In this document: one piece after another, positions 1-6,326 of the stretch
How the letters are laid out: every line of letters starts with the position of its first letter
Position numbering within the stretch: the first letter of the stretch is position 1
NCBI GenBank assembly: GCA_017548065.1
Contig: JAFYNQ010000016.1
Coordinates: forward strand, 1 to 36,185
DNA: 36,185 bases
Direction: 5' to 3'
From: Oscillospiraceae bacterium
GTDB lineage: Bacteria > Bacillota > Clostridia > Oscillospirales > Oscillospiraceae
The notes under the pieces: generated by a model
Databases searched by the model: none
What the model saw: only the letters and a program-made list of their open reading frames with translations
What the model was told of the DNA's origin: nothing
Made by a program: the position numbers and the translations under genes

Positions 1-65
1 AGCGACCTGAGCGAGTGGCAGCGGTCGGTGAGCGACACAGCCGCTCCGTCGGCAAGGAGAGCACC

Positions 66-125
66 GGGCACCGCAACAGTTCGTAGTACAATGCAAAATT
101 TTCCAATGTACCTGGAAGCGACCAC
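66..125 (+). repeat. 60-nt ungapped intergenic repeat, copy 1
   Basis: This stretch aligns without gaps to 386-445, exactly 320 nt downstream. By my hand count 42 of 60 positions are identical. Both copies begin GGGCACCGCAA, share TAGTACAA about 19 nt in, and end GCGACCAC. The central 27 or so bases differ much more than the ends. Copy 1 can form only a weak internal hairpin (TTCCA/TGGAA). No coding function is evident. It lies just upstream of a tRNA 3' fragment. Confidence 0.6.
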
Positions 126-139
126 CATCGCAACTTCAG

Positions 140-170
140 GTCGTTGGTTCAAGTCCAACAAGGGGAGCCA
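140..170 (+). pseudogene. 3' fragment of a tRNA (T-arm, acceptor strand, CCA)
   Basis: Bases 143-159 form a perfect T-arm: stem GTTGG/CCAAC around the 7-nt loop TTCAAGT. They are followed by AAGGGGA, a G discriminator and an encoded CCA at 168-170. This is the 3' end of a tRNA; a G discriminator after an A/G-rich acceptor strand fits tRNA-Asn types. No matching 5' acceptor strand (TCCCCTT), D-arm or anticodon arm is visible in bases 1-142, so the gene is not complete here. Such 3' tRNA ends are typical of attachment sites left by integrative elements, which is an inference here. A terminator starts at the last A of the CCA. Confidence 0.6.
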
Positions 171-232
171 AAAAGAACACCACCCAAATGGGTGGTGTTC
201 TTTTTGCCTTCATTGCTGCATTTGCATCAATG
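170..232 (+). terminator. Terminator plus second hairpin, copy 1
   Basis: A 16-bp perfect stem (170-185 with 190-205, loop AAAT) is A-rich on the left and T-rich on the right, so it can terminate in both directions. It is followed at 211-232 by a second hairpin, CATTGCTGCA / TGCATCAATG, with one mismatch. The same two-hairpin arrangement recurs at 1316-1378, with the linker GCCTT preserved before the second hairpin. Confidence 0.8.
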
Positions 233-290
233 AACTTCGGAATAATGGCTTGTCGCTATACCGACTGAGCGTAGCGAAGGAGGTAGCCAA

Positions 291-331
291 AGTGCCGCCC
301 CGCTGCCGGTGGCAGGAGGAGGGGTGGCACT
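291..331. repeat. Imperfect intergenic hairpin
   Basis: Bases 291-301 (AGTGCCGCCCC) pair with 321-331 (GGGGTGGCACT) with one G-T pair, enclosing an inner CTGCC/GGCAG stem (303-307 with 311-315, loop GGT). There is no coding signal here. It belongs to the gene-poor, hairpin-rich block at 1-480. Confidence 0.5.
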
Positions 332-345
332 TTGTGTGCAGCGGT

Positions 346-386
346 CTATAAAATCGAGGATCAGCGTAAGCCCGAAGATTTTATAG
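346..386. repeat. AT-rich 10-bp hairpin next to repeat copy 2
   Basis: CTATAAAATC at 346-355 is the exact reverse complement of GATTTTATAG at 377-386, with a 21-nt loop. There is no T-tract, so it is not an obvious terminator. It directly abuts the second copy of the 60-nt repeat. Confidence 0.45.
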
Positions 387-445
387 GGCACCGCAAACGT
401 TCATAGTACAACGAAGGTCATTTAACTGCACTTCGTTGCGACCAC
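386..445 (+). repeat. 60-nt ungapped intergenic repeat, copy 2
   Basis: This is the partner of 66-125, with the same length and the same conserved ends. In this copy the divergent centre forms a 7-bp hairpin, AACGAAG/CTTCGTT. It lies directly upstream of the promoter at 460-488. Confidence 0.6.
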
Positions 446-459
446 TTTCCACCGTGTCG

Positions 460-488
460 TTGATTTTAGTACGCAAACGTGATATAAT
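460..488 (+). promoter_or_regulatory. Sigma-A promoter upstream of the DUF1871-like gene
   Basis: TTGATT at 460-465 and TATAAT at 483-488 are separated by 17 nt. Transcription should start near 495. The ATG at 487 overlaps the -10 box and so cannot be a start codon of this transcript. Confidence 0.7.
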
Positions 489-551
489 GTCAATAAAAGA
501 AGGTATACTAAGTCCGACAAATTCCGTATTGTCAAAAAGTATATTGATCAA

Positions 552-764
552 ATGGACTACTATGCATTATTGGCAGGAGGATCTCCTTCTGATGAATTTG
601 ATCTTGAGTCAAAGATGATTAGCGAAATGCTACAAAATGACCATTCAGCCCAAGAAATAGCGAACATAATTGCATCCGTTTTTAATAAACAGTTTGGTGA
701 ACATGATGATGCAAGCGTATTTCTGCCTGTGGCAGAACGGATCAAGAGTGAATTTGTAAAATGA
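552..764 (+). CDS. DUF1871-like small protein, start codon uncertain
   Basis: The 70-residue product has a GSPSDEFDLE segment near the N-terminus and a C-terminal FNKQFGEHDDAS...VAERI segment. This layout resembles small DUF1871 proteins of Firmicutes, whose function is unknown. The same frame is open upstream to 483 and would add about 22 plausible residues (encoding KSDKFRIVKKYIDQ just before the ATG). A Shine-Dalgarno-like AAAAGAAGG sits at 495-503. No ATG, GTG or TTG in this frame follows it at a usable distance, and the ATG at 552 has no ribosome site. Either the original start was lost, leaving a degrading gene, or an unusual start is used. The family call is tentative. Confidence 0.5.
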   Translation: MDYYALLAGGSPSDEFDLESKMISEMLQNDHSAQEIANIIASVFNKQFGEHDDASVFLPVAERIKSEFVK

Positions 765-807
765 TTGGTGTACTTTTCGCTTTTCTTTGCCCCATTTACG
801 CACCGCA

Positions 808-927
808 CCAAAGCCTCCCTCTGATGAGGGAGGTGCCCCGAAGGGGCGGAGGGAGAGAACTCCCCCTCAGTCACGCTGTTCGCGTGACTGCTCCCCTGAC
901 AAGGGGAGCCTTGGGCGCTTCTGCGCC
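808..927. repeat. Five-hairpin intergenic repeat of gut clostridia
   Basis: Five short perfect hairpins follow one another: CCTCCCTC/GAGGGAGG (814-833), GCCCC/GGGGC (835-847), CAGTCACGC/GCGTGACTG (868-890), GCTCCCCT/AGGGGAGC (890-909) and GGCGC/GCGCC (914-927). From memory, sequences of this type (CCTCCCTCTGATGAGGGAGG and following) are dispersed many times in Oscillospirales genomes. It has no transposase and no plausible protein. Mobility or RNA function is unknown. Confidence 0.7.
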
Positions 928-964
928 AGTGCAGAGTACATATATGCAAAGTGAGGTATGAACA

Positions 965-1216
965 ATGAAAATCTTTGCACTAAATACTAAACTCACTAGC
1001 TATTCATATCCTTTAGCTAAAATCATTATATCAATAATGGTTGTGCTTTTTTGCATATTTCGAAATCATATTTTCACCATTTCTTTGAAGCCATTAAACT
1101 TTTTAGTTACACTGATTTGTTTTCCAGTTACCTTGGCTGCGATACTATGTACTTATATTTCCGTCGGCGAATTGTTCTATGTCAGGAAAAACAAAAAGAA
1201 GCAAAAGATTAAGTAA
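965..1216 (+). CDS. Small AT-rich two-helix membrane protein
   Basis: The 83-residue protein has two hydrophobic segments, at about residues 18-33 and 43-66, and a lysine-rich tail ending KKQKIK. This predicts a small membrane protein with a cytoplasmic C-terminus. A GAGG element lies 8 nt upstream of the ATG. Its base composition is clearly more AT-rich than the genes from 1492 onward, which suggests separate acquisition together with the repeat block around it. I recognise no family. A terminator module follows about 100 nt downstream; bases 1217-1315 between hold nothing I can identify. Confidence 0.5.
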   Translation: MKIFALNTKLTSYSYPLAKIIISIMVVLFCIFRNHIFTISLKPLNFLVTLICFPVTLAAILCTYISVGELFYVRKNKKKQKIK

Positions 1217-1315
1217 ATAATCCGTTAGATAAATTCCAATTTGTTGAATTGAGCAGTATACTACTTTTACTTACTCTTGCCTTAATTTTGCTCCGTTTGG
1301 CTACGCTTTTGCAAT

Positions 1316-1378
1316 AAAAAACACCATCCATTCGGATGGTGTTTTTTTATTGCCTTCATTGCTGCATTTGCAGCAATG
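1316..1378 (+). terminator. Terminator plus second hairpin, copy 2
   Basis: A 14-bp stem (1316-1329 with 1334-1347) ends in a run of T. After a short linker (TATTGCCTT) comes a perfect 10-bp palindrome, CATTGCTGCA/TGCAGCAATG (1357-1366 with 1369-1378, 2-nt loop). The arrangement matches 170-232, although the stem sequence of the first hairpin differs. Confidence 0.8.
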
Positions 1379-1446
1379 ACCTGCCGATTATCAGAGCGGT
1401 CCTTTTTGCTACTTTCGGAATTTATCTTTTATTTTCTGAAAATTCA

Positions 1447-1455
1447 TGCTATAAT
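1447..1455 (+). promoter_or_regulatory. Extended -10 promoter of the FAD dehydrogenase gene
   Basis: TGCTATAAT is an extended -10 box. The expected -35 position (about 1427-1432) is only T-rich. The gene's AGGAGG ribosome site at 1479-1484 lies 7 nt before its ATG. Confidence 0.6.
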
Positions 1456-1491
1456 AGTATCGCTTTGTAATAACAAACAGGAGGAGCGCTT

Positions 1492-2856
1492 ATGAAATAT
1501 GATGTGATCATTATCGGAGCAGGTCCCGGAGGTATTTTTGCGGCTTATGAGCTGATGATCAAAAAGCCGGAACTGAAGGTGGCTGTATTTGAAGCCGGAC
1601 ATGCTTTGGATAAGCGCCATTGCCCCATTGACGGAGAGAAGGTCAGGTCCTGCATTGGCTGTAAGAGCTGTTCCATTATGAGTGGCTTCGGCGGCGCAGG
1701 CGCATTCTCCGACGGTAAATATAATATTACCAATGATTTTGGCGGCACACTGTATGAGTATATTGGCAAGAAGCAGGCCATGGACCTGATGTACTATGTG
1801 GACAAGATCAATATGCAGCACGGCGGCAGCGGCTGCAAGCTGTACTCCACTGCCGGTACCAAGTTTAAGACACTATGCATTCAAAATGACCTTCATCTGC
1901 TGGACGCTTCCGTGCGTCACCTGGGTACGGACGTGAACTATGTTGTGCTGGAGAATCTGTATGCTGAGCTGCAGCAGAAGGTGGATTTCTATTTTGATGC
2001 TTACGTGGAAGCCATTGATATCGTTGACGGCGGCTACAGCGTGAAATGCAAGGATACATCCTACACCTGTGAAAAATGCATTGTCTCTGTGGGCAGAATC
2101 GGCAGTAAGTGGATGGAAAAGGTGTGCAAAGACCTTGCAATCCCCACAAAGTCCAACCGTGTTGATCTGGGTGTGCGTGTGGAGCTGCCGGCAACGGTGT
2201 TTGCCCACCTGACGGATGAACTGTACGAGAGTAAGATCGTCTACCGCACCAAGCAGTATGGCGACAAGGTACGTACCTTCTGCATGAACCCCAAGGGCGC
2301 TGTTGTTAACGAGAACACCAACGGCATTATTACCGTTAACGGTCACAGTTATGAAGATCCTGCGCTGCAAACGGAGAACACCAATTTTGCATTGCTGGTT
2401 TCCAAGCATTTCTCCGAGCCCTTCAAGGATTCCAACGGTTACGGCGAATCCATTGCAAGATTGAGCAATATGCTGGGCGGCGGTGTGATCGTGCAGCGCT
2501 TCGGTGATTTGATTCGTGGCCGCCGTTCTACTCCCAGCCGTATGGAGGATGCATTTATTACGCCAACCTTGCAGGCTACACCCGGTGACTTGAGCCTGGT
2601 GCTGCCCAAGCGACTGCTGGACGGCATTATTGAGATGATCTACGCACTGGATAAAGTAGCGCCCGGTACTGCCAACGATGACACGCTGCTGTACGGTGTA
2701 GAGGTAAAGTTCTACAACATGGAGGTAGAAGTCAGCGACAAGCTGGAGACACGGCATAAGGGCCTGTATATCATTGGTGACGGCAGCGGCATCACCCACT
2801 CTCTGTCCCACGCCTCCGCAAGCGGTGTGCACGTGGCAAGAGACATTGCCCAGTGA
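1492..2856 (+). CDS. FAD-dependent dehydrogenase, COG2509 type
   Basis: The 454-residue cytosolic protein opens with a Rossmann dinucleotide-binding motif, VIIIGAGPGGIFAAYEL (residues 5-21, GAGPGG core), followed by an acidic residue ending the second strand (VFEAG). A Cys-rich segment RSCIGCKSC at about residues 52-60 and the following GGAGAFSDGK segment are typical of the uncharacterised FAD-dependent dehydrogenases of COG2509. A C-terminal GLYIIGDGSG motif is the usual FAD-pyrophosphate contact. Substrate and electron partner are unknown. The start is fixed by AGGAGG 7 nt upstream. The HprK-like gene follows after 28 nt and probably shares the transcript. Confidence 0.85.
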   Translation: MKYDVIIIGAGPGGIFAAYELMIKKPELKVAVFEAGHALDKRHCPIDGEKVRSCIGCKSCSIMSGFGGAGAFSDGKYNITNDFGGTLYEYIGKKQAMDLMYYVDKINMQHGGSGCKLYSTAGTKFKTLCIQNDLHLLDASVRHLGTDVNYVVLENLYAELQQKVDFYFDAYVEAIDIVDGGYSVKCKDTSYTCEKCIVSVGRIGSKWMEKVCKDLAIPTKSNRVDLGVRVELPATVFAHLTDELYESKIVYRTKQYGDKVRTFCMNPKGAVVNENTNGIITVNGHSYEDPALQTENTNFALLVSKHFSEPFKDSNGYGESIARLSNMLGGGVIVQRFGDLIRGRRSTPSRMEDAFITPTLQATPGDLSLVLPKRLLDGIIEMIYALDKVAPGTANDDTLLYGVEVKFYNMEVEVSDKLETRHKGLYIIGDGSGITHSLSHASASGVHVARDIAQ

Positions 2857-2884
2857 GTCAACAATTCTCCCGGAGGTGAGGTCT

Positions 2885-3619
2885 GTGGATATGTTTGCAA
2901 TTGAAATTGCCGGTGTGGCGATTTCAGTGGAGACAATGTTTTTAAGCACAAAAGAATATTTCAGACCTTACCTTACGGAAAAGGAAGCGGAATTTTCTGT
3001 GGATGTGACGCCCTTGGATCTTGCCCGTGAGCAGGAGCTGCTGGATCTGGAAGCGGATGCAGAGGGGCTGAAGCGACGGAAATTCACAGACCCCTTCCTG
3101 GAGCGTACGGTTATCCAGCGGAAGATCGCTGATCGCCTGATTGGAAATGACACGTTGCTGCTCCACGGCAGCACTGTTGCGGTGGATGGAAAGGCCTATT
3201 TGTTTACAGCCCCCTGCGGTACCGGAAAGTCTACCCATACCCGGTTGTGGCGAGAGACGTTCGGCGAACGGGCGGTGATGGTCAACGATGACAAGCCTTT
3301 TTTGCGGCTGACTTCCGACGGTGTCCTGGCTTATGGCTCTCCCTGGAGCGGAAAGCATGGCCTTGCTACCAATATCTGCGTACCGCTGCAAGGCATTTGC
3401 CTTCTCCACCGTGGGGAGGAAAATTGCATTCAGATGCTGCCGCCTATGGAGATCAAAGGGATTTTGCGCCACCAGCTCCACGAATCCACAGATGCGGCTT
3501 TGCAGGAGAAAGCCTTTGCGCTGCTGGATAGATTGCTGGAAACAGTTCCCACGTGGGAACTGTTCTGCAACAAAGAACCGGAAGCTGCCCGGATGGCATA
3601 CGATGCCATGCATAAATAA
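2885..3619 (+). CDS. HprK/PEPCK-like P-loop ATPase
   Basis: The GTG at 2885 is chosen because GGAGGT (2872-2877) lies 7 nt before it; the ATG at 2891 is further away. The 244-residue product has LLHGSTVAVDG followed by the P-loop APCGTGKST (residues 109-117) and VNDDKP (134-138), then GSPWSGKHG. This order, with the strand-loop LLHGSxV before the P-loop and an Asp pair after it, is that of the HPr kinase/PEP carboxykinase-like fold. It is shorter than genuine HprK and I do not see the HprK signature, so the target is unknown. Similar orphan HprK-like kinases occur in peptide-modification clusters, but no precursor peptide or radical-SAM gene is visible here. Confidence 0.7.
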   Translation: MDMFAIEIAGVAISVETMFLSTKEYFRPYLTEKEAEFSVDVTPLDLAREQELLDLEADAEGLKRRKFTDPFLERTVIQRKIADRLIGNDTLLLHGSTVAVDGKAYLFTAPCGTGKSTHTRLWRETFGERAVMVNDDKPFLRLTSDGVLAYGSPWSGKHGLATNICVPLQGICLLHRGEENCIQMLPPMEIKGILRHQLHESTDAALQEKAFALLDRLLETVPTWELFCNKEPEAARMAYDAMHK

Positions 3620-3620
3620 T

Positions 3621-3659
3621 AAAAAGGAACCCCCGGTTTTACCGGGGGGTTCCTTTTTT
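3621..3659. terminator. Bidirectional terminator between convergent genes
   Basis: AAAAAGGAACCCCCGGT pairs with ACCGGGGGGTTCCTTTTT around a short T-rich loop, with one extra G on the right arm. It separates the HprK-like gene (+) from the HAD gene (-). Confidence 0.9.
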
Positions 3660-3666
3660 ATGGAGA

Positions 3667-4356
3667 TTAAAAAGAAAAATATTCCGTCACAGAATGCACA
3701 CGGTGAACAAGGGCGTCGTTTTCAAAGGGGTCATCCTCCCATCGCGAATCCAGCCAAACAGCTTCCATGTTCGCACCCCGTGCGCCGGCAATGTCGGAAA
3801 GCGGGTCATCTCCGACAAACAGACATTCTTCGTTGGAAACACCCAAAAGCTTAGCGGTATGGTCAAAAATGCGACGGTCGGGCTTGTGAATATCCAAATC
3901 CCCGGAAACAACGATGGCATCAAACAGCGGCGCAAGTCCCAGTGTCCTGATTTTGCGCCACTGGTCAGCGGTGCGCTCCTTGGGAATGTTGGTGACAATG
4001 GCGTTCTTTATGCCCATTGCACGGAGGTTTTGCAGAACGGTCAGCGGCGCTTTCGCAGGTCGGGCAAACTTGTACATATTTTCATAGTAATACGCAAGAC
4101 AAGCATCGTAATCAAAGGGAGTCTCCGGGGGATATTTTTCCGTCAGCTGCAAAAATGCCTCCAAAGGCACCATGCTGTTGCGATGTACCTTTGTCATCAT
4201 ATAGTCAGCCGCTTCCTCCAGCTGCACTTGGCTTTTTCCGGGATAGAGAAGGGTTTGGAACATTCCCGGAAAGGTCAATCGTGCCGCTTGCTTCCGGCTG
4301 TATAATGTATCGTCCAGATCCCAAAGGACGGCTTTGATTTTTGTGCTGTCAAACAT
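3667..4356 (-). CDS. HAD-superfamily hydrolase (YjjG/Pyr nucleotidase-like)
   Basis: The 229-residue protein carries the HAD motifs in order: DLDDTLY (motif I, near residue 13), IVTNIP (motif II), HKPD (motif III lysine) and VGDDPLSDI (motif IV). The alpha-helical cap inserted after motif I is subfamily I type. Such enzymes dephosphorylate small metabolites, often nucleotides or sugar phosphates; the substrate cannot be read from the sequence. GGGAGGG lies 8 nt before the ATG, and a near-perfect sigma-A promoter stands upstream (4381-4409). It is monocistronic and ends at a terminator shared with the convergent gene. Confidence 0.88.
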   Translation of the reverse strand: MFDSTKIKAVLWDLDDTLYSRKQAARLTFPGMFQTLLYPGKSQVQLEEAADYMMTKVHRNSMVPLEAFLQLTEKYPPETPFDYDACLAYYYENMYKFARPAKAPLTVLQNLRAMGIKNAIVTNIPKERTADQWRKIRTLGLAPLFDAIVVSGDLDIHKPDRRIFDHTAKLLGVSNEECLFVGDDPLSDIAGARGANMEAVWLDSRWEDDPFENDALVHRVHSVTEYFSF

Positions 4357-4380
4357 GTTGCGTACCCTCCCGTTTTTGTA

Positions 4381-4409
4381 ATTATACTATCGGGGGAAAA
4401 TAATGTCAA
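4381..4409 (-). promoter_or_regulatory. Consensus sigma-A promoter of the HAD gene
   Basis: On the minus strand TTGACA (4409-4404) and TATAAT (4386-4381) are separated by exactly 17 nt. This is one of the closest matches to consensus in the window, so high constitutive expression is likely. Confidence 0.85.
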
Positions 4410-4458
4410 TTCTGTGGGCAGAAACTGTAAATAGATATATTCCCTTTTTGAAAAGTTG

Positions 4459-4467
4459 TGCTATAAT
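4459..4467 (+). promoter_or_regulatory. Extended -10 promoter of the carbohydrate-type cluster
   Basis: TGCTATAAT precedes the first gene of the seven-gene cluster. The -35 region is poor, so an activator may be needed; this is an inference. No operator repeat is evident. Confidence 0.55.
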
Positions 4468-4497
4468 AAACAAAACTGCAAGAAAAGGGGACTGGTT

Positions 4498-6315
4498 ATG
4501 CCCAATAAACGCTATTTATCACGGAACAAAATCGCTACCTTTCAGGGGAATGTGTTGCCGCTGCGCCTTCTCGGAGGAGAGGAATACGGCAATGAGAAGA
4601 TTACCTGGAAGACCGACAACAAAGCCGTGGTGCAGATTACGGAATTTTCCAAAAATTATCCCACCGGCGGTGAATTTACAGACGGTGTGCTGCTGACCTT
4701 CCTGAAGCCCGGCGAGGCAACGGTCACCGTAAGACACGGCAAAAAGACCTACAGCTGTAGCGTGCAGGTGCGTGAAATGCGCCATGCAGACCCGGAGGCG
4801 GAAAAGCAGTACTATGTGGGTGATATGCATGACCACACCTGGAATAACCATAAGCTGGCAGAGTTTTCCCTCCGCGGGCCGGAACTGTATCCCATAAATC
4901 ACTACATGAAAAAGATGAAGGCAGACGGCAAAATGGACTTTGCTGTGGTGTCTGACCATGCAGATATTATCAATGCACGGGAATTTTTCCGTGGCTATGC
5001 AGATGCAGATGTGGCAGGGGAGGACGTGATCTTCTTCCCCGGCGCAGAGGGCCAGGTCACTACCCGTAAGACAGACCGCTTCGGCGTTATTCGTATGGAC
5101 GGCGGCGAGGTTCTGATGTTCAATGCGGACATTGCCTTTGAGACCGATTCCTGGGAAGGTCTTCTCAAGGGCTTCAAGACCAGTCCCTTTGCCTTCTGTG
5201 GCTACCCCCATCCGCAGATCGTGGGCATTTCCGTGCCCGGTATTTGGGATTTCCACCACAGCGAGCATAACGATGCCCGTTTCCGAAAGCTGTTCCGCTT
5301 CGTGGAACTGGGTGACGGCGCATGCCGCAGTTCCAATCTGCTGAACAGATTTACCTATTCTGTGGCGCTGGATGCCGGTTTTCGGGTATCTCCCACCTGC
5401 TCCGGCGACGGTCATGGTCCCGGGAAGTGGGGCTACGACGGCTTCCCGGGAAAGACGGTGATCATGGCAACGGAAAAAAGCAAGGAAGCTTTCCTGGATG
5501 CCATTTTGAATAACCGCATGTATGCCAGCTCCACCGGCAATGTAAAGGTGCATTATACCGTGAACGGCAGGACTGCCCCCACTACCTTGAATGATGAGGG
5601 TACATACCGCTTTGAGGTGGTGCTGGATTATTTCCGAGCAGGAGAGCCGGACACCCACATCCAGAAATGCAAGCTGATCACCGACAAGGGCGTGAAGCTG
5701 GTGGAGCTTGAAAATATGGGCGACCGCTTCAGCTTTACGGTGACAGCGCCGGATTCTCACTATTTTTATCTGTGCCTTGCGGATGCAGAAAACAGAAGAA
5801 CCTGGTCTTGTCCCGTGTGGACGGGTAAGCCCTTCCAAAAGAAGAAGGAGCGTCCCCTTACTCCCATTGATAAGTCCGGCATTACGGCTTTTGACCGCAT
5901 CAGCGGAAAGGCTGTTACAGATATCATAAATGATGACCTCACCAGAAGCTGGTCTTCCGGTGAGAAAACGGCAGATCTTGTTTTTGATCTGGGACAGAAA
6001 CTAACAGTATCCGCATTGAGTCACTACCCCTTCTGGGTGGATAGATACACCGTAGAGCAAAAAGGCTCTTCCGGTCTGGCGCTGGGTGAATTCCCCTGCG
6101 AGTATCGCATTTCCGTCAGTGATGACGGCGAGCATTTCCACCGGGTGGCATTGGGCGTCTTCCGTATTTTCGGTTCGGAGGAGACCATTCGTTTTGAAAA
6201 GACAAAGGCAAGATTTGTCCGTTTGGAGGTGCTCTCCACCATAGGAAAAGCCTGGGGCGGCGATGGCATCACAGAAGTACCCCTCACCATCGGTGAGATC
6301 ACATTGTGGAAGTAA
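4498..6315 (+). CDS. PHP-domain metallohydrolase with Ig-like and discoidin (F5/8C) domains
   Basis: The start at 4498 follows an AAAGGGG ribosome site. The 605-residue protein has no signal peptide. Residues about 1-95 look like a bacterial Ig-like (BIG2-type) domain. Residues about 105-345 are a PHP phosphoesterase-type domain: GDMHDH (H111, H113), SDHAD (D153, H154), PGAEG (E184), GYPHP (H238) and SGDGH (D304, H306), a near-complete metal-ligand set. Residues about 460-605 resemble an F5/8 type C carbohydrate-binding domain, ending in ARFVRLEV and a conserved IGEITLW. CehA/McbA-type enzymes share this PHP core. The substrate is unknown; the carbohydrate-binding fold and neighbours suggest a glycan derivative. 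A cytosolic location is odd for an Ig/discoidin protein. Confidence 0.8.
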   Translation: MPNKRYLSRNKIATFQGNVLPLRLLGGEEYGNEKITWKTDNKAVVQITEFSKNYPTGGEFTDGVLLTFLKPGEATVTVRHGKKTYSCSVQVREMRHADPEAEKQYYVGDMHDHTWNNHKLAEFSLRGPELYPINHYMKKMKADGKMDFAVVSDHADIINAREFFRGYADADVAGEDVIFFPGAEGQVTTRKTDRFGVIRMDGGEVLMFNADIAFETDSWEGLLKGFKTSPFAFCGYPHPQIVGISVPGIWDFHHSEHNDARFRKLFRFVELGDGACRSSNLLNRFTYSVALDAGFRVSPTCSGDGHGPGKWGYDGFPGKTVIMATEKSKEAFLDAILNNRMYASSTGNVKVHYTVNGRTAPTTLNDEGTYRFEVVLDYFRAGEPDTHIQKCKLITDKGVKLVELENMGDRFSFTVTAPDSHYFYLCLADAENRRTWSCPVWTGKPFQKKKERPLTPIDKSGITAFDRISGKAVTDIINDDLTRSWSSGEKTADLVFDLGQKLTVSALSHYPFWVDRYTVEQKGSSGLALGEFPCEYRISVSDDGEHFHRVALGVFRIFGSEETIRFEKTKARFVRLEVLSTIGKAWGGDGITEVPLTIGEITLWK

Positions 6316-6326
6316 GGAGAAAAATT

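Noticed and set aside
1-170. Complete tRNA gene ending at the CCA
   Set aside because: No 5' acceptor strand, D-arm or normal anticodon arm fits. The stem ACCTGGAAG/CTTCAGGT upstream leaves a 15-nt loop, which is not a tRNA anticodon arm.
28-351. Possible 107-residue protein across the first repeat block
   Set aside because: It runs through a tRNA fragment, a terminator and hairpins; no domain is seen.
436-618. Possible 60-residue protein
   Set aside because: Its plausible ATG at 487 lies inside the -10 box of the promoter at 460-488, and it overlaps the better DUF1871-like frame.
761-961. Possible 66-residue protein
   Set aside because: It is the translation of the five-hairpin intergenic repeat.
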